Positions 43,272 through 51,478 of a DNA stretch of 64,000 nt are shown one piece after another. The notes below the pieces were generated by a model. It worked only from the letters and a program-made list of their open reading frames with translations, was not told the DNA's origin and made no database searches. The stretch's first letter is position 1. Every line of letters starts with the position of its first letter. Where the stretch lies: contig CAZLTY010000002.1 in NCBI GenBank assembly GCA_964562575.1, forward strand, positions 1 through 64,000, in the 5' to 3' direction. The translations under genes and the position numbers were made by a program. This stretch comes from SG8-4 sp964562575. GTDB taxonomy: Bacteria; Planctomycetota; Phycisphaerae; Sedimentisphaerales; Anaerobacaceae.

Positions 43272-44090
43272 CTAATAATCTTTGAAACTTCTGATCCAGT
43301 CCGGCCAACTGCTCGGATCGACGCCGCCGGCCTTGGTCCAGGGGCCAGACGTGTCAAACTTCCTGTGCCACTTCAGTGTCCACAGCTCTTTGAGGCCAAC
43401 CTTTCTTACCGAAAAATCCATAAAGGCTGCATTTTGGAATCCCTGATGCCGATTGATGCAGGTACGGGCCATGTTGTTGCCCGACCAGGCCGCGAATTCC
43501 TGCGCAGCGGGTGCGTGAGTCGGCAGCGGCCAAAGGTCAAAACGCAGGGCCTCTGTGAACCAAGGCACCTGACTGGCGCCTGCTACACCGGCGGTCTTCC
43601 AGCCGTTTTCGACGGGCACGCCGCCTTCATACGTAGTCGCAGCGCCGGGGCCTGCCGGTATGAGGCAGTAGCCGTTGATGCCGAAGCTGCCGGATACGCC
43701 GTCGCTGCTCAACTGGCCGCCTGTAAATATGCCCCACGCGTTATAGATGTTGAACGTCGGCGCCCTGTTGCCATTCTCGTCTATAATTGGTTTTGTGCCC
43801 GAGGGACAGAGCCAAATCTTGTTCTTCCTCCAGCTCTTGTAGTCTTCCTCTAAGTACCGTACCCACCAATAACCGGGGGTGCCCGGCGCCGAATCCCAGA
43901 ATCTGCCGTCGTTTTCCTGTGTATGCATTGCTGCAATCATGTTCCACTGCTTGAGATTTCCCATGCAGCTTATCATCTTGCCTTGTTCCTTTACTCTTCG
44001 CAGTGCCGGCATCAGAATAGCCATCAGGATCGCTATAATGGCAATCACGACCAGAAGCTCAATCAGGGTAAAAGCTCTTCGCTTGCTCAT
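43272..44090 (-). CDS. Pseudopilin-like protein 1 of the array
   Basis: 272 residues from ATG 44090 with GAGGAG eight bases upstream (the GTG at 44105 overlaps that site). Signal SKRRAFTLIELLVVIAIIAI with Ala before the cut site. Body CMGNLKQWNMIAAMHTQEND, tail NRHQGFQNAAFMDFSVRKVGLKELWTLKWHRKFDTSGPW and WIRSFKDY. It is the promoter-proximal gene of the five. The family A copy A5 separates it from gene 2, so the array may be two transcripts. Confidence 0.88.
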   Translation of the reverse strand: MSKRRAFTLIELLVVIAIIAILMAILMPALRRVKEQGKMISCMGNLKQWNMIAAMHTQENDGRFWDSAPGTPGYWWVRYLEEDYKSWRKNKIWLCPSGTKPIIDENGNRAPTFNIYNAWGIFTGGQLSSDGVSGSFGINGYCLIPAGPGAATTYEGGVPVENGWKTAGVAGASQVPWFTEALRFDLWPLPTHAPAAQEFAAWSGNNMARTCINRHQGFQNAAFMDFSVRKVGLKELWTLKWHRKFDTSGPWTKAGGVDPSSWPDWIRSFKDY

Positions 44091-44248
44091 AACAGTACTC
44101 CTCACTTTTCCATCTTAATGATCAGTCACCTACACTCAATCTCTATGATGCGCCGTGATGCCTTCATGTTCGGCCTACTTGACGTTTTTTACGCTTTTCC
44201 GGCACAACACTACAGATTAGGGCATTATACCGGACATCAGAGTTTCTT

Positions 44249-45139
44249 TCAACAAAAAAAATGAGACTCTGCGGCATATTCTGCGATGGCGACATAATCG
44301 TCGGCGCCGAGCTTTTCCGGCCGTTGAGCCGGGTCGATGCGGCATTGCTCGAAGATATTGGCCCAGTCGGTGATGCGTTCGAGTTCGCCGCCGGCGAGTT
44401 TGCAGCAGGCCGCGAGGGTCTTGCGCCGGTGGCCCATGAACAGGTGCACGGTTTCGCTCAATAGTCCCATGTTCGTAATACGGTCACATTTGGCCGGGTT
44501 GCGGACGAAACTGACCATCGCCGAGTCGACCTGGGGCTGGGGCCAGAAGACGGTCGGTTTGAGGGTCCTTGTCGTCTTGACGTCACCGGTTGCGTCCAAA
44601 AGGATGCTCAGAATCCCATAATCGCCGGCCCCTGGGCGTGCGGCCATGCGATCTGCAACTTCTTTCTGCACAGTGACATACATTTGATCCGCCCTCGTCG
44701 GGCCCATGACCAAATTCATCATCACCGGTGATGCAACGTTGTAGGGCAAATTCGCAACCAACAGGACCCTCCCGCGGTATTTTTCGCGGGCCCGGGCCAA
44801 TGCACGAACGACAACAGGATTGATACGGTTCTTGCTCTCGAGAATGTCGGCGTTGACAAGCTCGAAGCTGCTGGCTCGTGCGAGTTGTTTTCGGGCAATT
44901 CCAGCGAGGCTACGGTCAAGCTCAATTGCTATTGTCCTGCCTGCTCTGGCGATCAGGGCTTCTGTTAAAGAGCCTGTCCCGCAGCCGACTTCGAGGACTA
45001 TGTCGTCTTCTTGGATGCTCGCCGAATCGACGAGCAGCCGCATCAGATTCAGATCGATCAGAAAATGCTGGCCCAACCGCTTGTTGGGAGAAATGCCTGC
45101 CGATAGAAGTAGTTGCCGTATTTGCCGCTTGCTTTGCAT
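44249..45139 (-). CDS. rsmA: 16S rRNA dimethyladenosine transferase
   Basis: 296 residues. The N-terminus carries KRLGQHFLIDLNLM; motif I is VLEVGCGTGSLTEAL (about residues 48-62) and the catalytic NLPYNVASPVMMNL is intact. RsmA (KsgA) dimethylates two adjacent adenosines near the 3' end of 16S rRNA late in 30S assembly. C-terminal helical domain with HRRKTLAACCKLA is present. It follows pdxA in the same direction, the same pair order as in many bacteria, with 29 bases between them. Confidence 0.96.
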   Translation of the reverse strand: MQSKRQIRQLLLSAGISPNKRLGQHFLIDLNLMRLLVDSASIQEDDIVLEVGCGTGSLTEALIARAGRTIAIELDRSLAGIARKQLARASSFELVNADILESKNRINPVVVRALARAREKYRGRVLLVANLPYNVASPVMMNLVMGPTRADQMYVTVQKEVADRMAARPGAGDYGILSILLDATGDVKTTRTLKPTVFWPQPQVDSAMVSFVRNPAKCDRITNMGLLSETVHLFMGHRRKTLAACCKLAGGELERITDWANIFEQCRIDPAQRPEKLGADDYVAIAEYAAESHFFC

Positions 45140-45141
45140 AG

Positions 45142-45176
45142 GAGTTTGGAATTTGGAATTATGAAATTCTAAACTC
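45142..45176. repeat. A/T-rich hairpin between rsmA and pdxA
   Basis: GAGTTTGGAATTT (45142-45154) faces AAATTCTAAACTC (45164-45176), with a single G-T pair. GAATTTAGAATT-type units continue to 45190 and supply the last codons and stop of pdxA. A similar tract follows the polyprenyl synthase gene at 53386-53426. Confidence 0.6.
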
Positions 45177-46209
45177 TCAATTCTAAATTCTTCTTAGCTT
45201 TTGCCATTTGTATTGCAGTCTTTATAGCAGATTTCATGCCGGCGGGGTTGGCAATGTTCTGGCCTGCGATGTCGATAGCCGTCCCGTGGGCGGGTGACGT
45301 CCTTATGATCGGTATGCCGATGGTCACGTTTACCGCCTGCTCGAAGCCGATGAGCTTTACCGGTATCATGCCCTGATCGTGATACATTGCGACCACGCCG
45401 TCGAATTCGCCCTGGACGGCCCGCAGGAACAGCGTGTCGGCGCTGTACGGGCCGCAGCAGTTTATCCCCTGCTCCTGCGCCAGCATGATGGCCGGCGATA
45501 TGATTCGCTGCTCCTCATCACCGAATTGACCGCTCTCGCCTGCGTGAGGATTCAGCCCTGCTACCCCGATCCTGGGATTGTCCATGTCGAAGTACTGCTT
45601 CAGGGCATCGTTGAGCAGGTCAATCGGCTCGAAGACGCAGCCGATAGTAAACTTGTGCCTGACTTCAAAAAGCGGCTCATGAATCGTCGCCAGCGCCAGC
45701 TTCAACGGTCCGGTGACGAACATCATCACCTTTCGCTTGGATTTGCAGCTGTCGGCGATCATCTCGGTGTGCCCGGGCCACTGCGAGCCGGCCAGCTTCC
45801 AACTGCTCTTGCTGATCGGCGCTGTCACCACCGCGTCGATTATACCGCGCTGGGCGGCGTCAACGGCATCGACACAAAACCTCATCGACGCCTCCCCGGC
45901 CATCTTGCTTGGGTTCTTGACCCAGGGCGGGACCGAGTATTCGTCGTAATCGGCCACAACCACTTTGTACGGGTACTCGCGGCTGATCTTCTCGTGCTGA
46001 TGCCGGCCCCAGAACGGCTCGATCTCCGCCGCATCGGCGACATAACAAAGCTGCTCGTTCATGCCAAAGACAATGAATTTCGCCGCTTTGCGGATGTCGG
46101 GATCGGCCAGGGCCTTGACAACTACCTCGGGCCCGATGCCCGCGGCATCGCCCATCGTTATGCCGATGACCATCTGTTCGGTTATCGAATTATTGCCATT
46201 GGTTTTCAT
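45169..46209 (-). CDS. pdxA: 4-hydroxythreonine-4-phosphate dehydrogenase
   Basis: 346 residues. GITMGDAAGIGPEVVVKAL start, VTAPISKSSWKLAG substrate loop, PGHTEMIAD metal/substrate region, GLNPHAGESGQFGDEE and MYHDQGMIPVKL with conserved histidines, and RTSPAHGTAIDIAG. PdxA makes the 3-amino-1-hydroxyacetone phosphate precursor in the DXP-dependent vitamin B6 route. The C-terminal KNLELRV lies inside an A/T-rich repeat tract, so its exact end may vary between strains. Upstream of rsmA in the same direction. Confidence 0.96.
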   Translation of the reverse strand: MKTNGNNSITEQMVIGITMGDAAGIGPEVVVKALADPDIRKAAKFIVFGMNEQLCYVADAAEIEPFWGRHQHEKISREYPYKVVVADYDEYSVPPWVKNPSKMAGEASMRFCVDAVDAAQRGIIDAVVTAPISKSSWKLAGSQWPGHTEMIADSCKSKRKVMMFVTGPLKLALATIHEPLFEVRHKFTIGCVFEPIDLLNDALKQYFDMDNPRIGVAGLNPHAGESGQFGDEEQRIISPAIMLAQEQGINCCGPYSADTLFLRAVQGEFDGVVAMYHDQGMIPVKLIGFEQAVNVTIGIPIIRTSPAHGTAIDIAGQNIANPAGMKSAIKTAIQMAKAKKNLELRV

Positions 46210-46261
46210 AGCGACACTTATAGCACCGGAAGCTCGGCTTTTGCCAGATCCTGTGCCAGGC

Positions 46262-46903
46262 TCAAAAGCCCAGTTGCTTTAGTCTTTCGGCTGTCAGTGG
46301 CTCGGCCTTTGGCAGAATATTTTCAAGCTGCCTTTTTATAGCCTTTACAATTATGTCAGTTTCTATATTGACGCAATCACCTGCTTTTGCCCTACCCAAT
46401 GTGGTTCTTCTAAGCGTCTCGGGGATTATAGCAATTCTGAACCCATTTTGGTCAATATTCGCTATCGTCAGGGAAACTCCATCGGCGGCGACCGAGCCCT
46501 TGGCCACCATCGCATCGAGCAGCTCGGCGGCGGCTGCGAATCTGACATCGGCGAATTCGCCGTGTTTGTCGATTGCTTCTATTGTTGCCACACCGTCGAT
46601 ATGGCCCTGCACGAAGTGGCCGGCGAACCGGTCGGTTGCCTTCATTGCCCGCTCAACGTTGACTTGCTGAGCAGGCCTGAGCTTGCCCAAAGTCGATTTT
46701 GCCAGCGTTTCAGCACTGACATCGAAGCTCACAATCGCCCCTTCAATCCCGGTAGCAGTCAAGCAGACTCCGTTTACAGCGATACTGTCGCCGATTTTGC
46801 TCTCGCCGCCCAGTTCGCCCAAGTCTACCGCCAGCACGGTTGAACCGGCGCCCGGGCGGATCGACTTGACCGTACAAATTGTCTCCACAAGCCCAGTGAA
46901 CAT
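46262..46903 (-). CDS. ribE: Riboflavin synthase, alpha subunit
   Basis: 213 residues built of two lumazine-binding repeats. The N-terminal MFTGLVE is the standard start; GDSIAVNGVCLTA and ETLAKSTLG mark repeat one, GHFVQGHIDGV and KGSVAADGVSLTIA mark repeat two. The enzyme dismutates two 6,7-dimethyl-8-ribityllumazine molecules to riboflavin. No other rib gene is nearby. It is 52 bases upstream of pdxA in the same direction, so the two may be one transcript. Confidence 0.95.
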   Translation of the reverse strand: MFTGLVETICTVKSIRPGAGSTVLAVDLGELGGESKIGDSIAVNGVCLTATGIEGAIVSFDVSAETLAKSTLGKLRPAQQVNVERAMKATDRFAGHFVQGHIDGVATIEAIDKHGEFADVRFAAAAELLDAMVAKGSVAADGVSLTIANIDQNGFRIAIIPETLRRTTLGRAKAGDCVNIETDIIVKAIKRQLENILPKAEPLTAERLKQLGF

Positions 46904-47040
46904 TTGTAATCGAATACACGGTTGTGAGGTTATTTGTTATTGAGAAAGATCAGCTCATACGCTAAGATTGATTATAAATAGTCAGTAGTCAATAATCAAT
47001 ATCGAAGATCCCGATCCCTCGGGAAGCAATAATCGAGGCC
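46904..47040. other. Short intergenic stretch upstream of ribE
   Basis: Holds the start-side region of ribE (minus) and a small hairpin TCCCGA..TCGGGA around 47010-47024. Together with repeat B3 it fills the 322-base gap to the next gene. No further gene seen. Confidence 0.4.
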
Positions 47041-47206
47041 AGGAGTCTGTTGGAGAGCCTCGTCGTTGGGTGCGAGATCGAGCGGTTTTGTGACTGGCAA
47101 GGACGGCGAAGCAGGCGATATCGCTGTATATCGTCGATGCAGCCGGACGCCGACCAGTCGCAAAACAAGCCGCTCGAAGCCAGATCGGGTCCTCCGACAG
47201 GCTCCT
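47041..47206. repeat. Family B palindromic repeat, copy B3 (reverse orientation)
   Basis: 166 bp; ends AGGAGTCTGTTGGAG (47041-47055) and CTCCGACAGGCTCCT (47192-47206) pair with two mismatches. The interior, read on the minus strand, matches B1 and B2 (ATCTGGCTTCGAGCGGC, ATCGCCTGCTTCGCCGTC, TCTCGCACCC). It ends 19 bases before the ATG of the next gene. Confidence 0.9.
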
Positions 47207-47225
47207 ATAGGGGGCTGCGGCAATA

Positions 47226-47813
47226 ATGAATACGTTTTGGCTGAAAATAGCGGCCCTTGCGATCGCGCTCGTCGCCGGGATCATCGTCGTAGGTTCTTTT
47301 ACCGGGGGCGATACGGAGCCGGAGGAGCCTGAGACGACCTTTTATGACAAGGCTGAAGAAGATAGGCAAAGGTTCTTGGCAGAACCGCAGGGGCTGCAAG
47401 CTAAAGAGACAGAACCTGTAGCACAACAGGGGCCAGCAGCAGCTGACAGCCAGGCCGTTGCACCTGTCCCGCCGACTCCCAGGCCCGTCGAGCCGCCGAA
47501 GCCGACAATAGTGTACTGCAAAGACCTTTCCGAGATAGACAAGATAGAAGCCGAGAGGCTCCTGAACGCGGCCGCGCCCGCCCGCAGCCTGGGTCGACTT
47601 CAGATCGGATTCAATCTCATGATGCAAAACTGCCGGCAAATACTCAGGAGATGGCCGGATAGCTGGTATGCATACAGAGCCAAACAAATGATCGCTGACA
47701 TGCCGGAGAGATTTCGCCAACGATACAAAGTCACGCAGAATGAACTGGATTTGAGCACCTTTGCTGAGCCAAGACCAGGAACGAGACCTTTCACTGTTGA
47801 GGAGCCTAACTGA
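47226..47813 (+). CDS. Membrane-anchored protein of unknown function
   Basis: 195 residues. One N-terminal helix (WLKIAALAIALVAGIIVVG), then an acidic and proline-rich linker (to about residue 95), then a small helical domain (EIDKIEAERLLNAAAPARSLGRLQIG) with NCRQILRRWPDSWYAYRAKQMI, resembling a TPR-like pair. The protein is likely periplasmic or cytoplasmic and tethered. Its stop codon is directly followed by the ATG of the thymidylate synthase-like gene (TGA-ATG), so they are translated from one message. No family recognised. Confidence 0.75.
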   Translation: MNTFWLKIAALAIALVAGIIVVGSFTGGDTEPEEPETTFYDKAEEDRQRFLAEPQGLQAKETEPVAQQGPAAADSQAVAPVPPTPRPVEPPKPTIVYCKDLSEIDKIEAERLLNAAAPARSLGRLQIGFNLMMQNCRQILRRWPDSWYAYRAKQMIADMPERFRQRYKVTQNELDLSTFAEPRPGTRPFTVEEPN

Positions 47814-48704
47814 ATGAGTACCACAGCATCTGTTGCCAACATACCTACGATTTCGATAACCGCCGATTGCCTGCCCGAGGCTTGGGAAAAAACTGTCCTG
47901 GCGGTTTGGGACAATGGCCTGGCGGTGAGAACCGAGTACGACAAGCCCTCAGATCCGCCGAGCAGGGACGCCACCGTCATGGTTGCCGTCACCGATCCGT
48001 TTCGCGAGCCGCGGATTCACAAGAACTTCCCCGGCGGACCCGAAGAGCTTGAGTCGTATCGCCAGGAAGTGGTCAAGGGGATTCACGACCACTGGATCGA
48101 CCCGGCTGCCGGCAAGTGGACCTACACATATCACGAGCGGCTGTTTTCATATTGTCCGGTCGAGGACTTGCGCAGCGTCGATTCGCCGAAGCCTTTCGGC
48201 ACGGTCGATCAGATTCGGTATATCATCGACTGCCTCTCGCAGGCCGGGCACAGCCGAAGGGCCCAGGCGATAACGTGGATGCCGACCGCCGATGCGGCTA
48301 CGGACGATCCGCCCTGTCTTCAGCGCATCTGGTGCCGGCTCGTGCCGAACGAAGCGGGCGAGCTGTCACTCAACATGAACACGCACTGGCGCAGCAGAGA
48401 CCTTTACAAGGCCTGGTTCATGAATGTCTATGCTCTTACCGATCTTCAGAAGGTAATCACAGAGGCGGTTGCCACCAAAATAGGCGAGAGCGTGCAGGTG
48501 GGACGATATGTCGACATGAGCGATTCGTTGCATATCTACGGCAGCTACTTCAATGAGGTCGAACCCGAGATCGAGAAGATGCGCCAAAGCTCGTTTGCCG
48601 AGCGGTCGTGGCAGAGCGATCACCCGGCGTTTGAGATGATGACAACCGAGGCCAGAGAGAAACTGGCGCAAGACCCCGACTGGTACGCGAAAGCGAAGGA
48701 ATAA
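47814..48704 (+). CDS. thyA: Thymidylate synthase-like protein, archaeal type
   Basis: 296 residues. The catalytic cysteine is probably Cys168 in DDPPCLQRIWCRL, followed by the phosphate-binding and nucleotide-binding stretch NMNTHWRSRDLYKAWFMNVYAL (the R-S-R-D pattern of ThyA). DSLHIYG near residue 240 matches the conserved H-Y region. The sequence resembles the divergent archaeal methanogen group more than the bacterial 264-residue ThyA, so it may use another one-carbon donor or nucleotide. Start immediately adjoins the previous stop. Confidence 0.75.
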   Translation: MSTTASVANIPTISITADCLPEAWEKTVLAVWDNGLAVRTEYDKPSDPPSRDATVMVAVTDPFREPRIHKNFPGGPEELESYRQEVVKGIHDHWIDPAAGKWTYTYHERLFSYCPVEDLRSVDSPKPFGTVDQIRYIIDCLSQAGHSRRAQAITWMPTADAATDDPPCLQRIWCRLVPNEAGELSLNMNTHWRSRDLYKAWFMNVYALTDLQKVITEAVATKIGESVQVGRYVDMSDSLHIYGSYFNEVEPEIEKMRQSSFAERSWQSDHPAFEMMTTEAREKLAQDPDWYAKAKE

Positions 48705-48768
48705 ACGTTAAGAGTATTTCGCCGAGTGTGAAGCGAAAATCTAACTTTTCAATTGCGAGGTGTTGAAC

Positions 48769-49626
48769 ATGGCATTTGTTGTTAATGGTGAAAAGATTGA
48801 GGACTTGGCAATAAAGGACGAGGTTGAGCGGCTCAGGCCCGACTACGAACGGGTGTTTGCCGACCAGGAGCCTGCCGAGCGAGAGGCTCAACTGCTCGAT
48901 TGGTCCAAGGAAAACGTGATTGAGAGGGTCTTGATCAATCAGGAGGCAAAGAACAACGGCGACGAAATACCGAGCAGCAAGATCGAAGAGACCCTGTCCA
49001 AGCTCAAGGAACAATTTGAGGATCCGAAGCAGTTTTATGAGCAGTTCAGCGCCGAGGACGACGAGAAAGTAAAACAGGACATTGCGACGCAGATGAGGGT
49101 CGAGCAAACGCTCAACAAACTTTGCGAAGAGATGGCCAAGCCTTCAAAGGCTGACATCAAGAAGTACTACGAGCAGAATAAGGACCAATTCAGAACGCCC
49201 GAGCGAATCAGGGTCGCTCACATTGTCAAGCACGTCAACTGGCAGACCGACGAAGAAAGCGCTCATAGAGCGATAAGTGAGGCGCACAAAGAACTCACCG
49301 ACGGTGCGGCTTTTGAGGTGGTGGTTGACAAGTACACCGACTGTGCCGACAACGGCGGTGACCTGGGCTTCATTGTGAAGGGCCAGATGGTGGAGGAGTT
49401 CGAGGACGTAGTCTTCAATCTTGGCATAGGCCAGAGCAGTGACATCTTCCGCACTCGATTCGGCTTTCATATCGCCAAAGTATATACAAGGGAGCCGGAG
49501 GGCGTGGCCGGTCTCGAAGATGTTAAAGACAGGATAACCGAGACACTCGAAGAGCAGATGCGAGGAAAAGCCATCGACGACTTTGTGGACAGCCTGAGAG
49601 ACAAGGCCGAAATCGAAGAGGTTTGA
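48769..49626 (+). CDS. PpiC/SurA-type peptidyl-prolyl isomerase
   Basis: 285 residues from ATG 48769 (GAGG eight bases upstream; the TTG at 48760 is part of the leader). An N-terminal helical SurA-like domain (to about residue 120) precedes one parvulin domain: IRVAHIVKHV, DKYTDCADNGGDLGFIVKGQMVEEFEDVVFNL and FRTRFGFHIAKVY. There is no signal peptide, unusual for a SurA relative, so it may act in the cytoplasm or be a folding factor at the ribosome. It follows the ThyA-like gene by 64 bases. Confidence 0.88.
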   Translation: MAFVVNGEKIEDLAIKDEVERLRPDYERVFADQEPAEREAQLLDWSKENVIERVLINQEAKNNGDEIPSSKIEETLSKLKEQFEDPKQFYEQFSAEDDEKVKQDIATQMRVEQTLNKLCEEMAKPSKADIKKYYEQNKDQFRTPERIRVAHIVKHVNWQTDEESAHRAISEAHKELTDGAAFEVVVDKYTDCADNGGDLGFIVKGQMVEEFEDVVFNLGIGQSSDIFRTRFGFHIAKVYTREPEGVAGLEDVKDRITETLEEQMRGKAIDDFVDSLRDKAEIEEV

Positions 49627-49994
49627 GCAGATTGCAGCGGGGGGCTAAGAGCTGTTAAGGCCGCGTGTGACAGAACGTTGGTTTTATCGGCCTGCGCAGG
49701 AGAAGCAAAAAAAACGCGCATCTTGATTTGGCTCTTTAAGCTTTTCATGTTAGACTTTAAGTGTAACAAATAAAGCACCTGTCAAGAACAAGCGGAGTAG
49801 AAACGAAGCTTTCATAGGATGTGAAAGCATTAGTACCAGACCTGAGGGGGGTTGTATAAGTTTCTTTCCGAGTTGGCCTCTGCGTTCTCCGCGCAGAGGC
49901 TTTTTTTATAATTGTATGCCAACCCACCCTGTAAATCAAACGAAAAGACACCAAAGAAAAAACCTGTCGGATCCAAAATACCTGACTTTTTCTT
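49627..49994. other. Gene-free region with a terminator, before nrdR
   Basis: 368 bases with no convincing frame. A hairpin GCTTTCA..TGAAAGC near 49808-49828, then a strong terminator at 49876-49907. The segment 49760-49907 could be the end of the ppiC message or a short structured RNA. I could not match it to 4.5S, 6S, tmRNA or RNase P RNA. Confidence 0.4.
49876..49907 (+). terminator. Rho-independent terminator
   Basis: GCCTCTGCG, seven-base loop, CGCAGAGGC, then seven T. Lies 250 bases after the parvulin stop, so either the message has a long tail or it ends a separate small RNA. Confidence 0.85.
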
Positions 49995-50022
49995 TTGACA
50001 TACCACATCTTGCCGCTATAAT
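49995..50022 (+). promoter_or_regulatory. Consensus sigma-70 promoter of nrdR
   Basis: TTGACA (49995-50000) and TATAAT (50017-50022) with a 16-base spacer. It predicts a leader of about 150 bases before the nrdR ATG, long for such a gene, in a region with no clear frame. Confidence 0.85.
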
Positions 50023-50180
50023 GACGCCAGTTCTATATGTAGTGTTCGCTTACCAGGCTTCGAGGAGCAGATCACTTGTGGCGGGACAGTGGGTTCGGTC
50101 AAGGGCTCCGGAGAGCGAAGTGTTGGCTGTAAGGGTGTATCTCGACATGGCATGACGCGAAACGAGATGCTAGAGAAGCA

Positions 50181-50681
50181 ATGGAATGTCCCTTTTGTAA
50201 GGAAGACCGGGATAAAGTTATTGACTCGCGTTCGAGTGATGGCGGCAGAGCGATCAGGCGACGGCGGCAGTGCCTGGTGTGCAAGAGGCGCTTTACGACT
50301 TACGAGAGAATTGGTGAGAACCTTAAGCTCTACGTGGTGAAAAAGGATGACTCGCGGGTTCCCTACAGCAAGAGCAAGATCATTGGTGGTTTGCAGAAGG
50401 CTTGTTACAAGAGGGCCGTCTCGGCCGAGCAGATTCAGCGAATAGCCGACAGGGCCGAAGAAAGTATTTTCAAGAACTTTGACAAGGAAGTCTCATCCGC
50501 TTTTGTAGGTGAAAGCGTGATGAAACAACTGCGCAGGGTGGACAAGGTGGCGTATATTCGTTTTGCAAGTGTATATCGTGACTTCAGGGACGCGGGCGAA
50601 TTGATAGAGGAAGTCAGCAGGGCCATTGCTGAGACTGAGCCGCGTGTCCAGCCGATGCTCTTTGATACGCAACGAGACTAA
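50181..50681 (+). CDS. nrdR: Ribonucleotide reductase regulator NrdR
   Basis: 166 residues. Zinc ribbon with Cys3, Cys6, Cys31 and Cys34 (MECPFC...QCLVCKRRFTTYE), then an ATP-cone domain (KDDSRVPYSKSKIIGGLQKACYKR, about residues 46-136). NrdR represses ribonucleotide reductase genes when dATP-bound. No nrd structural gene is near. The next gene encodes a second, isolated ATP-cone, so the operon has two nucleotide-sensing modules. Confidence 0.96.
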   Translation: MECPFCKEDRDKVIDSRSSDGGRAIRRRRQCLVCKRRFTTYERIGENLKLYVVKKDDSRVPYSKSKIIGGLQKACYKRAVSAEQIQRIADRAEESIFKNFDKEVSSAFVGESVMKQLRRVDKVAYIRFASVYRDFRDAGELIEEVSRAIAETEPRVQPMLFDTQRD

Positions 50682-50727
50682 GAGGCAAGAATGTATTAGC
50701 CAAATTTTGCAGGGAGGCAAGAGAAAG

Positions 50728-51312
50728 GTGATACGGACACAACTGAAAGTGATAAAGGCCGATGGCAGTGTGGAAGAATACATGCACACAAAAGTCATGG
50801 GATCTATCAATAACGCTCTCGGCGAGACCGACCAGCCAAATATAGAAATCGCGGAGCGTTTCGCAGAGGTGGTGACATACTATCTCTATCACCAACAGGA
50901 CCAACGCACGGTTAGCAGCAGCGAGATCCTTTCCGTCATCAAGGTGGTTCTTGCAGCGACCGGCTACGAAAAGGCCGCCGTAGCGCTGAGTGAGCGTCAT
51001 TTCGAGCGCAGACTCAGGCGTTCCAGAATAGAGGTCGTTAGAGCCGACATTCAAGAACTGACCGATGCCGAATATTTTGCCGGAGCCGGTGACACTGACG
51101 GGCGATGCCGGTGGGACAAGTCTAGAATAGTCCAGGATCTGATAGCGACGCACAAACTCTGCCGGCAAACGGCCCGATTGATCGCTGCGATGGTGGAAGA
51201 GAAAGTCTTCAACATGGGAATAACTCTGGTGCCGTCCAGCCTGATCAGGCAGCTCGTTCTCGGCGACGCGGCCACAGTCCTGCGAGCCCAGCGAGACCTG
51301 CAGACAGCTTGA
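50728..51312 (+). CDS. Stand-alone ATP-cone domain protein
   Basis: 194 residues from GTG 50728, with GGGAGG about ten bases upstream; the open frame extends back into nrdR but has no signal there. IRTQLKVIKADGSVEEYMHTKVMGSINNAL starts an ATP-cone similar to that in NrdR and ribonucleotide reductase. The second half (residues 100-194) has a second cone-like pattern: WDKSRIVQDLIATHKLCRQTARLIAAMVEEKVFN. It has neither zinc ribbon nor catalytic domain. Co-operonic with nrdR (46 bases). Possible role: dATP/ATP sensor or anti-regulator of NrdR; inference. Confidence 0.75.
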   Translation: MIRTQLKVIKADGSVEEYMHTKVMGSINNALGETDQPNIEIAERFAEVVTYYLYHQQDQRTVSSSEILSVIKVVLAATGYEKAAVALSERHFERRLRRSRIEVVRADIQELTDAEYFAGAGDTDGRCRWDKSRIVQDLIATHKLCRQTARLIAAMVEEKVFNMGITLVPSSLIRQLVLGDAATVLRAQRDLQTA

Positions 51313-51478
51313 GTCCTGCTAACTCAGCAGCTGTTGCAACAACATGAACATTCCGACGCCAATGAAGAAATGGGGACATCGTCATTCACTTTAGACCCAA
51401 TCATATCAGAAGGCTGCGTTGTGCTTTACCGTCGCACGACTCGACCGGGAAATGCGAGCTGGATATTCTATCCGGCAC

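Noticed and set aside
50029..50180. 4.5S (SRP) RNA in the nrdR leader
   Set aside because: A TTACCAGG string looked promising, but the conserved GGAAGGAAGCAGC loop of SRP RNA is missing.
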